DNA of 21,638 bases from JAMQKA01 sp043951865 (lineage in GTDB: Bacteria; Bacteroidota; Rhodothermia; Balneolales; Balneolaceae), in the NCBI RefSeq assembly GCF_043951865.1, contig NZ_JBINJF010000045.1, positions 1 to 21,638 of the forward strand, read 5' to 3'. Under the pieces are notes generated by a model that searched no databases, was not told the origin of the DNA, and was given only the letters and a program-made list of their open reading frames with translations. A program made the position numbers and the translations under genes. Below, piece by piece: positions 7,743 to 17,100 of the stretch. The number at the start of each line of letters is the position of its first letter. The first letter of the stretch is position 1.

Positions 7743-8363
7743 ATGGGAAAAGGGAAGGCAAAAAGTACGATCTGGTCGGAATTTGTAAATGGCAATAATC
7801 AGAAGAAATCCTATAAGGATCTTTTCGATGCCTATTATGATGGGTTGTACGGGTACGGGACAAAAATATGTCAGAGGCCGGAAGTTGTAAAAGACTGTAT
7901 CCAGGATCTATTCCAAAATGTGTGGGAGAGAAGGGGCGAGCTGGACCATATCGATTCTCCGAATGTCTATCTCTTTGTTTCACTGCGGCGAAAAATTCTG
8001 AAAAAGCAAAAAAAGAATAAAAAAATCGGTGATCTCAGTGAGTTGGATCCAAATATTTTTATTGAGTTCAGCAGGGAAGATTTGATAATTACCGATGAGA
8101 TAAAGCATAAAAACAAAGACAAGCTTCAAAAAGCTCTCAATAAGCTACCCGAGCGACAAAAAGAAGTTATCCTTCTTCACTTTTTCAATGGGATGAGTTA
8201 CGGCGAAATCGAAGAGATTTTATCCATAAACAGGCAATCGGTTTATAATCATATTTATCGAGCCATGGAGACGTTGCGATCGCTTCTTGATAATGAAATC
8301 ATGAAGCTCGTCATATCAATGATGCTTTCCTTTATTTCATACTCCCATTTTTTTATTGGTTGA
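7743..8363 (+). CDS. ECF-type RNA polymerase sigma factor (FecI-like, Bacteroidota type)
   Basis: A 206-residue two-domain sigma factor without a sigma-3 domain. Region 2 spans about 22-95, with KDLFDAYYDGLYGYGTKI, DCIQDLFQNVWERR (51-64) and a following helix LFVSLRRKILKK. Region 4 spans about 128-182, with LPERQKEVILLHFFNGMSYG (135-154) and the helix-turn-helix EIEEILSINRQSVYNHIYRA. A lysine-rich linker joins them. The last ~19 residues are strongly hydrophobic (LVISMMLSFISYSHFFIG), beyond region 4, and could touch the membrane or an anti-sigma factor. The start ATG has no strong ribosome-binding site but gives full family length. The expected partner is the FecR protein at 13036, with SusC as receptor. 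The sigma gene is separated from fecR by a long gap and a 3.7-kb gene, whereas the two are usually adjacent. Targets probably include susC-susD. Confidence 0.92.
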   Translation: MGKGKAKSTIWSEFVNGNNQKKSYKDLFDAYYDGLYGYGTKICQRPEVVKDCIQDLFQNVWERRGELDHIDSPNVYLFVSLRRKILKKQKKNKKIGDLSELDPNIFIEFSREDLIITDEIKHKNKDKLQKALNKLPERQKEVILLHFFNGMSYGEIEEILSINRQSVYNHIYRAMETLRSLLDNEIMKLVISMMLSFISYSHFFIG

Positions 8364-8981
8364 GTTACTGCTTCTCCCGGTAAGTGGCACTATTATTTTA
8401 TTGCATAGTTTTTAGCAGGCTGTTTTTCCACTTCTTCTGAGATTTTTGGACTGGTAGCATGTTTTTAATTTTTTGAAGAAATGAGTAGAAAAGAACGGAT
8501 TGATACTCTCCTACAATGAGTAAAGTGGATTTATTCACTGTTCTAACCTGTATTCTTACAGGAGTTTAGTCTGAATTCATGCAATACCATGATACACAAT
8601 AAATTACATTGATCTTAACCGTTTACCGGATAAAAGTGATCCTATTTTCTAGTTTCGGAGGATCAATCTCACTAAATCCCTCTTCTCAAGAGGGACTTTC
8701 GGTGGTCATGCCACTGAAAGCAGAGAAATTGCATGTACTTTGCTATGGGAGTTCCTCCCTGGAGAAGGAGGACAGGAGGAGTGGTTCTGTATTAACGAAA
8801 TAGATGGCTTAAAACAAATTGTTAACCGGTATACGCGTTGATCTTAAAACTTAATTAACTATAACGATGTGTAGCGGGCTTAGAAACTGGTGAAGTAATA
8901 CGGGCTAATGGACTCAAAATTCTTATCAATTCTCTTGAAAAATACTCGGCATAGGGAAATCATCAAATTTCTGGAGCACTG
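8364..8981. other. Long intergenic gap after the sigma factor gene
   Basis: 618 bases with no convincing gene. It holds repeat copy B (8662-8780). A 64-codon frame at 8609-8803 simply reads through the repeat and is not called. The last 100 bases before the FG-GAP protein gene presumably carry its promoter. A GGAG 5 bases ahead of its ATG is the only clear signal. Confidence 0.5.
8662..8780 (+). repeat. Intergenic two-hairpin repeat, copy B
   Basis: Same element as 4080-4191 but in the opposite orientation. It opens with ATCAATCTCACTAAA, then CCCTCTTCTCAAGAGGG (stem CCCTCTT/AAGAGGG), continues through a ~50-base middle unrelated to copy A, and closes with GAGTTCCTCC then CTGGAGAAGGAGGACAGGA. 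Against copy A the left end (about 38 bases) differs by one substitution and one missing base, and the right end (32 bases) by one substitution. Conserved ends with a free middle fit a non-autonomous mobile or structured-RNA element. Confidence 0.85.
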
Positions 8982-11900
8982 ATGCCTAAAGTTAAACTGG
9001 TACTTGTATATGTCTGTGTTGCGCTCCTTCTTGCTGTATGTAAAAGAGATGTAGATCCGGCCGAGCAGGCATACACCACTGGCAGTTCCAGTACAGGAGC
9101 TCCACAGGAAGAATTTCACGATTGGACTCCAGTAGAGCCGGGAAATTCCGGCGAAACCGGCTTTCAAAAGCTGGAATCTTCCGAGACCGGCATAGAGTTT
9201 ACGCATCACGTGACCCAGGAGGAGATCAGTCAAAACCGCTTCCTGCTGGATGGGACCGGGGTGGCCACCGCGGATGTGGACGGGGATGGCTTGACAGATA
9301 TCTATTTTTCGCAGATGAACGGCCCCAACAAGCTCTACAGGAATCTTGGGGGATTCCAGTTTGAAGATATTACGGAGCAGGCTGGTGTGGCCCACTCCGG
9401 GAATTACAGTACGGGCACGCTCTTTGCGGACGTAAACGGGGATGGCAGCCCGGATCTGCTTGTTGCCACCGTGGACGGGGAAAATGCCGTGTATATCAAT
9501 AATGGAGAGGGGAGATTTGAGCTCAAAAAAGACAGTGGACTCAAACCCGGCAGCGGTTCCACCACCATGACCATGGCCGATATCGACGGGGATGGCGACC
9601 TTGACCTGTATGTCGCCTACTACCGTGAGAAGCGGGTGTACGATCTGTTTGACGAGAAAGAGCTGCGGCCCACCAATATTTTGAGAAGGGTGGACGACGG
9701 GACAAACCCGGGCAACATGCAGTTTGAATTCAACGAACCGTTCGGGCAGTATTACGATATTATTTACCGGAAAAATAAAAATCCCACTGTGGTTGAGATA
9801 GGCGAACCGAACAAGCTCTATATAAATGACGGTTCGGGGCAGTTTACTGAAGTCACCAGCGAAAAGGGACGTTTCCTGAAGGCAAATGGAGAACCGTTTA
9901 CCCTCAAACCGGAATGGAGTCTAACGGCCAGGTTTCAGGATATCAACGGGGATCAGCACCCCGACCTCTACATCTGCAACGACTATTTTAGCCCCGACCG
10001 GATCTGGATCAACCAGGGTAATGGCACGTTCCGGGAAATGGATCCAAACGCGATTCGTAAATTCAGTTACTCGGCCATGGGGGTCGATATTTCCGATATC
10101 AACCGGGACGGTCACACCGACTTTTTTGTAACCGATATGCTGAGCCCCGACTACATGATGCAGGCCAGCCAAAATGTTTCCAAAGAGAAGCGGCCCGCCA
10201 TGATTACCAATGCTTCATACCAGCCGCAGTATATGCACAACACCATGTACCTGAACCGGGGGGACAACACCTTCCGGGAGATCGCCTATTACAGCGGTGT
10301 TGAAGCTTCCGGGTGGTCGTGGGCTACCCGCTTTATGGATATCGACCTGGATGGATATGAGGATCTCATCATTAATACCGGGTATCCTTATGATGCCATG
10401 GATATGGATTTTATCCGCAACAAGGGACAGTACGAGGCGGTAAACCTGGAGAAAGCAGCCCCGAAACTGGACCTCCGTAACCAGATCTTTCGCAACAACG
10501 GGGATCTCACATTTTCAGAGCAGAGTAAGCAGTGGGGCTTTAATGAAACAGACGTTTCCTACGGGCTGGCCACTGCCGATTTTGACAATGACGGGGATCT
10601 GGACGTGGTAACAACGCGCTTCAGGGCTGAACCTGCAATCTTTAAAAATAAAAGTGCCGCACCGCGGATCAGCGTTCGCTTGCATGGGCAGTCACCAAAT
10701 ACACAGGGAATCGGGGCCAGGGTTATACTCGAGGGAGGTCCGGTGACACAATCCAAAGATCTCGTGGCGGGCGGCGATTATCTTTCCGGTTCTGACCCGC
10801 GAGTTACGTTTGCAGCAGATCCGGGCAACGCGGATCATACCCTTGTCGTAAAATGGCCCGGTGGTAAAACAACTAAAGTGGAAAATGTGGCCGCCAACCG
10901 GATTTATGATATTTACGAGCCTGAAGAGCGAGAATCCCGTTCAACGCCTGAATCCGGGAATGAAGTTCAACAACCGGTGTTTGAGGACATTTCTGCCCGT
11001 ATTGGTCACCGCCATTCCAGTGATTCCTATGATGATTTTGAGCGCCAGCCGTTGCTGCCCTTCAAATTAGGTGCGGAGGGACCCGGTATCACGTGGATCG
11101 ACTACGACATGGATGGCGATGACGATCTGTTTATCGGAGGCAACACCGCTGACAAGCTGAGTGTATATGAGAATCGTGGTAACGGGCAATTTAACAGGAT
11201 TGAATTGGCAGGCAAGGAGGCCCTGAGCCCGGGCGTATCTACTTCAATTTTGGGTTGGCCCACTGCTGAACATTTTAATATGGTGATCGGGAATTCTGAT
11301 TATCAGCTGAGCAGTGGCCGGGGTTCGATACCCGCTGGATTTCGGTTTATGGTTGGCCGGGATGGTTCCGGCAAGTTGCAGAATATTCCGGGTATCAACG
11401 CTTCGGCCGGCCCTGTTGCAGTCGCTGACTATGATGCGGACGGTGATCTGGATCTGTTTGTAGGGGGACGGGTAATACCGGGCTTGTATCCCCTGAGCGG
11501 AAATTCAGTGTTGTTCAACAACGAAAATGGCCGTTTTGTTGAGGACGAGTCCCAGGGGAGGACGTTCAATAAAATCGGAATGGTGACCGGGGCCGTGTTC
11601 ACCGATTATGATTCAGATGGGGATCCGGACCTTATTATAAGCACCGAATGGGGTCCGGTTAAGCTATTTGAGAATCAAGATGGTACATACATCGATATAA
11701 CCGGGGCCACGGGGCTAGGCAGGTATTCAGGTCGCTGGAGCAGTGTGGCCACCGGTGATTTCAATAATGACGGGCTCATTGATATCGTCGCCACAAATCT
11801 TGGGAAGAACTCTCCCTACCAGCTCCGCAGCGAACATCCGCTCAAAATATATCACAATGATTTCAACAACGATGGGAGCATGGAAATGATCGAGGCTCGC

Positions 11901-12722
11901 TATGATGTGTCAATGGAGGACTACGTTCCGATGCGCAAGCTGTACGAGTACTCCGTTTTCGGCTCCATTGTATCGGGTCCCGTTAATTCGTATCAGCAGT
12001 ACGCCGGGCAGTCACTGCAGGAGCTGCTGGGCACTCCCCTCAGTCAACTTCCCTCCAAAGAGGTCAATACGCTCAAGCATATGGTATTCCTGAATACCGG
12101 TGATGGTTTTGAAGCCCATCCGCTGCCCAGGGAAACCCAATTTACCACCGGTAATGGAATTGTTGTAGCCGATTACAACAACGACGGCAGTGAGGATCTG
12201 TTCATAACCCAGAACTATTTTGATGTTCCTGAGGGATTCCCGCGGCAGGATGCCGGTCGGGGTATACTGCTAAAGGGAGATGGAACGGGCCGTTTTGTCC
12301 CGGTTGGCGGTCCGGAAAGCGGGATTAAAATATATGGCCAGCAGCGGGGAGCAGCATTCAGCGATTTCAACAAGGATGGCAAGGTCGACCTGGCGGTTGC
12401 CCAGCGCGATTCAACAACGAAGCTGTACATGAATCGCGTCAGCAGGCCGGGCATTCGTGTAGAACTACAGGGACCCGCGCAAAACCGGGCGGGCATTGGC
12501 ACTGCGCTGCGTGTGATCTATGATGATGGAACCAAAGGTCCCCGGCGGGAAGTGCAGGCCGGAACAGGGCATTACTCCATGAACAGCCTGATCGCTGTTC
12601 TGGGTACGAATCCCAATAAGGAAGCCATTCAGCTTGAAGTTCACTGGTTTGACGGGGAGGAGTCCAGTATTTCTATTGAGCCCCAAAAGAAGAATTACAG
12701 AATTTTGTATCCATCCCTGTAG
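8982..12722 (+). CDS. Secreted FG-GAP/VCBS repeat protein with two ASPIC/UnbV domains
   Basis: A 1246-residue extracytoplasmic protein. An N-terminal hydrophobic segment ends LLLAVCKRD; a Cys there suggests a lipoprotein, but Val at -1 is a poor lipobox. Half one has about seven calcium-binding-type FG-GAP loops, e.g. ADVDGDGLTDIYF (~98), ADVNGDGSPDLLVA (~149), ADIDGDGDLDLYVA (~200), and others near 320, 371, 452 and 533. An ASPIC/UnbV domain follows (about 563-643, with GIGARVILEGG and HTLVVKWPGG). Half two repeats the plan with loops near 708, 817, 876, 927, 960, 1064 and 1129 and a second ASPIC domain (about 1157-1244, with AGIGTALRV and LEVHWFDG). Loops of this type form beta-propellers; the CRTAC1-like combination is common in Bacteroidota, often near SusCD, but has no settled function. 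GGAG lies 5 bases before the ATG. It may bind a ligand at the cell surface for the adjacent transporter. Confidence 0.9.
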   Translation: MPKVKLVLVYVCVALLLAVCKRDVDPAEQAYTTGSSSTGAPQEEFHDWTPVEPGNSGETGFQKLESSETGIEFTHHVTQEEISQNRFLLDGTGVATADVDGDGLTDIYFSQMNGPNKLYRNLGGFQFEDITEQAGVAHSGNYSTGTLFADVNGDGSPDLLVATVDGENAVYINNGEGRFELKKDSGLKPGSGSTTMTMADIDGDGDLDLYVAYYREKRVYDLFDEKELRPTNILRRVDDGTNPGNMQFEFNEPFGQYYDIIYRKNKNPTVVEIGEPNKLYINDGSGQFTEVTSEKGRFLKANGEPFTLKPEWSLTARFQDINGDQHPDLYICNDYFSPDRIWINQGNGTFREMDPNAIRKFSYSAMGVDISDINRDGHTDFFVTDMLSPDYMMQASQNVSKEKRPAMITNASYQPQYMHNTMYLNRGDNTFREIAYYSGVEASGWSWATRFMDIDLDGYEDLIINTGYPYDAMDMDFIRNKGQYEAVNLEKAAPKLDLRNQIFRNNGDLTFSEQSKQWGFNETDVSYGLATADFDNDGDLDVVTTRFRAEPAIFKNKSAAPRISVRLHGQSPNTQGIGARVILEGGPVTQSKDLVAGGDYLSGSDPRVTFAADPGNADHTLVVKWPGGKTTKVENVAANRIYDIYEPEERESRSTPESGNEVQQPVFEDISARIGHRHSSDSYDDFERQPLLPFKLGAEGPGITWIDYDMDGDDDLFIGGNTADKLSVYENRGNGQFNRIELAGKEALSPGVSTSILGWPTAEHFNMVIGNSDYQLSSGRGSIPAGFRFMVGRDGSGKLQNIPGINASAGPVAVADYDADGDLDLFVGGRVIPGLYPLSGNSVLFNNENGRFVEDESQGRTFNKIGMVTGAVFTDYDSDGDPDLIISTEWGPVKLFENQDGTYIDITGATGLGRYSGRWSSVATGDFNNDGLIDIVATNLGKNSPYQLRSEHPLKIYHNDFNNDGSMEMIEARYDVSMEDYVPMRKLYEYSVFGSIVSGPVNSYQQYAGQSLQELLGTPLSQLPSKEVNTLKHMVFLNTGDGFEAHPLPRETQFTTGNGIVVADYNNDGSEDLFITQNYFDVPEGFPRQDAGRGILLKGDGTGRFVPVGGPESGIKIYGQQRGAAFSDFNKDGKVDLAVAQRDSTTKLYMNRVSRPGIRVELQGPAQNRAGIGTALRVIYDDGTKGPRREVQAGTGHYSMNSLIAVLGTNPNKEAIQLEVHWFDGEESSISIEPQKKNYRILYPSL

Positions 12723-13035
12723 TATATCAACCAAAACTGGATATCTGCTAAATCTCAGCTTGAGACCTACCAGTTTGTAAGACAGATTACAGTTTTGCCA
12801 TATCTTTCCGATTTATTCAGGTTGAAAAAACTGGAAAACCTGGATGGAGAGACCGTTTAACGAGAGTAAATATACAGGGTTCCAGTCGTTGCCCTATTCA
12901 TTTGAGATTGTTTTAACTGGTATCTGCTTTACCAAAAATAAATTAAAAAAGATTGAGTAGATGCCGGATAAGCTTAGCTCTCCTTTATTGAGTTGCAGTC
13001 ATAGATTAATGCCCAGAATCAAATAGCGTTAACAA
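12723..13035. other. Intergenic gap before fecR
   Basis: 313 bases with no gene. Just after the FG-GAP protein stop, AAACTGG (12734-12740) can pair with CCAGTTT (12770-12776), enclosing a small TCTCA/TGAGA hairpin (12753-12765). No U-run follows, so it is a weak terminator candidate at best. The A/T-rich 12930-12950 part may hold the fecR promoter, but no clear consensus is visible. Confidence 0.4.
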
Positions 13036-14112
13036 GTGGAAGAACAAGATTATACCGTCGCAGAACTCATCCATAACGATTCGTTTCGGCGGATTATAGA
13101 TGGAACTGCCAGCACCGAAGAAAAAGAGTATTGGAACCGATGGATGGAGGCCTCAGAGGTCAATCGGCAAAAAGTGCAGCAGGCGATGTCAGAAATTGCA
13201 GGATTTAAGTTTGCAAAACCGGTCGAGTCGGATAAAGAGCGTCAATGGGAGCGTCTTTACAATAAAACGATTAAAAACAAAGATAAATACAAGCGTAAAA
13301 CCTCCAATAACAGTGCCCGGGTTCAATGGATGTTTAGGGCCGTAGCTGCGGTGCTCCTGATTGCTGTTGTAGGGATCGGAGTTTATTACTATGAGATTTC
13401 AAATCAATCTACTGAGCTGGCCCAAATATCGAAACGTGAGTCTGTTTCAACCAATGCCGGTCAGCAGAAAATTTTACGATTCACCAATGGGGACAAGGAA
13501 GCAAAGATTGTGATGAACGGTAATTCCACGATTACCTATGATGTGGGATTACTGGAAAACGAACCTATCAATGTTGAACTGCACGGCGAGGCGTTTTTTG
13601 ATGTGGAAAAGGGATTCGCTGAATCTCCTCCGGCCTTTTCGGTTACCACTCCGGATGGAGTAATTGAGGATATCGGCACCGAATTTATGGTCACTGTTGA
13701 TCCCAATTTGTCCCGTGTGGTACTGCAGGAGGGTATGGTCAATGTACAAGCTATGAATGGGACCACCGTAGTTCAAGATTTTGACGTTGCCAGAGGAGAA
13801 ATGATTGAGTTTACCAGCCAGGAAATTCTGACTAAATCCAAGGTGAATTCAAGTTTTTACACTTCATGGGCAACGGGTCAGGTAGAGTTTGATCAGACAA
13901 AGATAAGTGCGTTCGCAAGATTCATCGAGAGTAGATATGGAGCTACAGTAAAAATTGTAGATCCGGATTTAGCTGATGCTACCATTGATGGTGCCGCGTA
14001 TTTCAGGTCACTGGAAGAGCTGGCGCGATCGGTCTCTGATGTTATGGAGATTCCGGTATTCCAGTCCGCTTCAGGAGATACCATCTTTATCGGGCGACAA
14101 TATGGTGGATAG
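13036..14112 (+). CDS. FecR-family transmembrane anti-sigma factor
   Basis: A 358-residue single-pass inner-membrane protein. Residues 1-99 are the cytoplasmic anti-sigma part (helical, with an FRRIIDGTASTEEKEYWNRW motif typical of Bacteroidota FecR proteins), a transmembrane helix covers about 100-118 (RAVAAVLLIAVVGIGVYYY), the periplasmic FecR domain is at about 135-235 (ELHGEAFFDVEKG, DIGTEFMVTV, VVLQEGMVNV), and a C-terminal STN-like domain at about 280-350 ends in TIFIGRQ. The start is a GTG without an evident Shine-Dalgarno; the next Met (residue 37) would cut the anti-sigma domain. It should sense the SusC plug/STN state and hold or activate the sigma factor encoded at 7743. It lies 52 bases before susC. 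Confidence 0.93.
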   Translation: MEEQDYTVAELIHNDSFRRIIDGTASTEEKEYWNRWMEASEVNRQKVQQAMSEIAGFKFAKPVESDKERQWERLYNKTIKNKDKYKRKTSNNSARVQWMFRAVAAVLLIAVVGIGVYYYEISNQSTELAQISKRESVSTNAGQQKILRFTNGDKEAKIVMNGNSTITYDVGLLENEPINVELHGEAFFDVEKGFAESPPAFSVTTPDGVIEDIGTEFMVTVDPNLSRVVLQEGMVNVQAMNGTTVVQDFDVARGEMIEFTSQEILTKSKVNSSFYTSWATGQVEFDQTKISAFARFIESRYGATVKIVDPDLADATIDGAAYFRSLEELARSVSDVMEIPVFQSASGDTIFIGRQYGG

Positions 14113-14164
14113 TTAATGTTAACTCAACTAGGCAATTATAATTAATGGGAAACAGGATACAATT

Positions 14165-17100
14165 ATGAAAGCAATAAAGCACCTGGTAACGAAAGTTGTA
14201 ATACTCGCTTTCAGTTTATGTTTAATGGGAAGTTTAGGGTTGGCACAAAATGGGAGAGGCTTTTATGCTAACTCACAACAACCTGATAAGTTGGAGGTTG
14301 AGCGTGGTTCTACGCTAAAGGAAGCCTTAGAGCTCATTGAAAATAGATTTAACATCGTGTTTCTGTATGGTACTCTTACCGTACAGGGCAAGAGGATCGG
14401 TCAGGATTACAAGCTGAGTGGAAATTTCCAGGAGGTTACTTCCAAAGTACTGGAAGAACACGGACTTCAGCTTAAATATCTGACTCCCAAAACATATGGT
14501 ATTTTCAAGCCAAAAGAGGAAGTTCCCAAAATTCAAGTCGTTGACCATCAGGTTAGCGGAACCGTTACTGATGCTGCTACCGGCAGAACATTACCCGGGG
14601 TCAATGTATTGGTGAAGGGTACGGCAACCGGTACCGCCACAAATGATGATGGAGACTATGAGTTAACTGCCCCCACTGCCAACGACACGCTCATATTTTC
14701 ATTTATTGGGTACCAGACACTTACCGAGCCTATCAATGGTCGTTCTGAAATTAATGTTGAGCTAACCGGAAGCAGGCAGTTGCTGGAAGAAATGGTCGTT
14801 ACCGGCTACAGCACCCAGCAGCGTCAGGACGTTAGTTCCTCAATTGCCTCTGCGGATGTAGAGGGGATGCAAAAGAAAGCCGTCACCAATACAAATTTGG
14901 CACTGCAGGGAACTGTCGCAGGAGTTCATGTACAAGCACGTAACGGAAACCCGGGTTCTGGAACCAATGTAACGATTAGAGGATTCTCCTCTTTTTCGGG
15001 CGATAATGAGCCGCTGGTGATTGTAGATGGCATTCAAACTGAAACAGGCTTAAGCAATATAAATTCCGATGACATAGAGTCGATTCAGGTACTGAAAGAT
15101 GCTTCTTCGGCCGCTATTTATGGCTCCCGGGCTGCAAACGGTGTTATTCTTGTTCAGACTAAGACAGGAAGACGAGGGGGATCACCAATCTTGTCATACT
15201 CTAACTACCTGGGAACCCAGGTACCTTATGATGGAGTATCCATAACAAATGCGGATGAGTATGTGACCGTTCTTCAGCGCATGTATGGCGATGATCTCAG
15301 CGGGGGTACAGGTGTACCCCAGGCCGCAAAAGATTACCTCGCCAATCCAGGTGAATTAGGAAGCTACAACTGGCAGGACTTAATCTACGAGCCTGCATTC
15401 ATGCAGAATCATAACATTTCTGTCTCTGGAGGCAGCGATTTTGGAACGTACCGAATATCTGCGGGCTATCTTGACCAAGCCGGCATCACGAAGGGTACAA
15501 ATTATGAGCGTGTGAATCTCCTTGCAAAGGGTGAGTTCTTTGTTACCAATGATATTACAGTAGGGCAGAGCATATCGCTGAACCGATCCGAAACACTGCC
15601 TGAGGCTTTTGCCTTCAGCCGGTCCATGTATCAGCAGGCTGTGCAAATGTATCCATACTTCTCTCCCAGAACGGATGACGGGGAGGCATGGCGAACCTCA
15701 TCTTTCTACTACGGAGGTGGTGATAATCCTGAAGCCTTGATCAGGAATCCATTCCATTACCAAAGTTTATGGGATGAGTTCGACAAAGGCAGTGAAATAT
15801 CTCTGAACATGTATGCCGATGTTGAGCTTATTGAAGGGTTGTCATACAAGATCAGCGGTTCCTACTCTCAGTTTTCCAACCAGTTTAAATATAAGTTTGG
15901 AGACAAGGGCGAGAACCAGGGAGAGTATTTTAATCCCAATAAAGAAATAAATACGTCAGAAAGTACCTCTTTCAACTGGAATATCGATAACACGCTTCGC
16001 TTTGACAGGGACTTCGGCAAGCACTCTCTGGATGTTACAGCCGGTTTTGTAGCCCAGCGGTTTCAAGACCGTTTCCTTGAAGGAGGTAAAACCAATTTCC
16101 TTTCAGAGAATACGGAAACCCTTGACGCCCCGGGCGGGCAAAATGCCTTTGTGGGGAATTCACTTTCTGAAAGTACCCTGCTCTCATTTATTAGCCAGTT
16201 CAATTACATATATGATGACCGGTATCTCCTTACCGTGAACTTCCGTCGCGACGGCTCTTCCAGGTTTCATCCAGATGTTCGCTGGGGGAACTTTCCGGGT
16301 GGTTCGGTTGGATGGAGAATTTCAAATGAAAGCTTCTGGGATAATACCGGGCTCTCTGATGTAATTACCGATTTGAAACTCCGGGGCGGGTATGGTGAAC
16401 TTGGTCGGCAGAATGTTAGCGACTATCCCTTCACCCCCACACTCAATTTTGAACCGGTAGTTTTTGGTGATGCGATTTCTAACGGGTTGATCACCGGAAC
16501 TCCCATAAACAGCCAAATTAGCTGGGAGAAGCTGGTAACAACCACTATTGGTTTAGATTACGAGCTGTGGCAAGGTAAATTCAGCGGTTATTTCGAATAC
16601 TTCAATAACGACACGGAGGATATGATTATCGGCCTCCCGCTGGCGCCTTCTGTGGGCGGTGGTGAGCTGTCAGTCAACTCTGGGCTGATCTCCAATGAAG
16701 GATTCGAGATGGAGCTCAACTATAACGGTAGTTCTGGTGACTTTAACTATACCGCGGGGTTTAACCTGGGTACCACTGATGCCAAAGTTGAAGAGCTGGG
16801 AACAGACCGCATTGTATTTGGAGCAACTTCGCCAGAATGGGACGTTACCCATACCATGGAGTTCCGAGAGGAGAGCGGTGGACTTGCTGAATTCTGGCTG
16901 ATCGAAACCGACGGTATCTTTAAATCTCAGCAGGAGATTGACAACCACACGAGTTCAGACGGAACGGTGATCCAGCCGAATGCCGAACCCGGTGATATCC
17001 GATTTATTGACGCCAATGACGACGGAACCATCACGAGCGAGGGAGATCGGCAACTGCAGGGCAGCGGCATCCCAACCATGAATGTCGGTTTTAATTTTTC

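Noticed and set aside
8880..9395. 171-codon minus-strand frame overlapping the start of the FG-GAP protein gene
   Set aside because: It is antisense to a well-supported gene with clear FG-GAP loops and has no family resemblance of its own.
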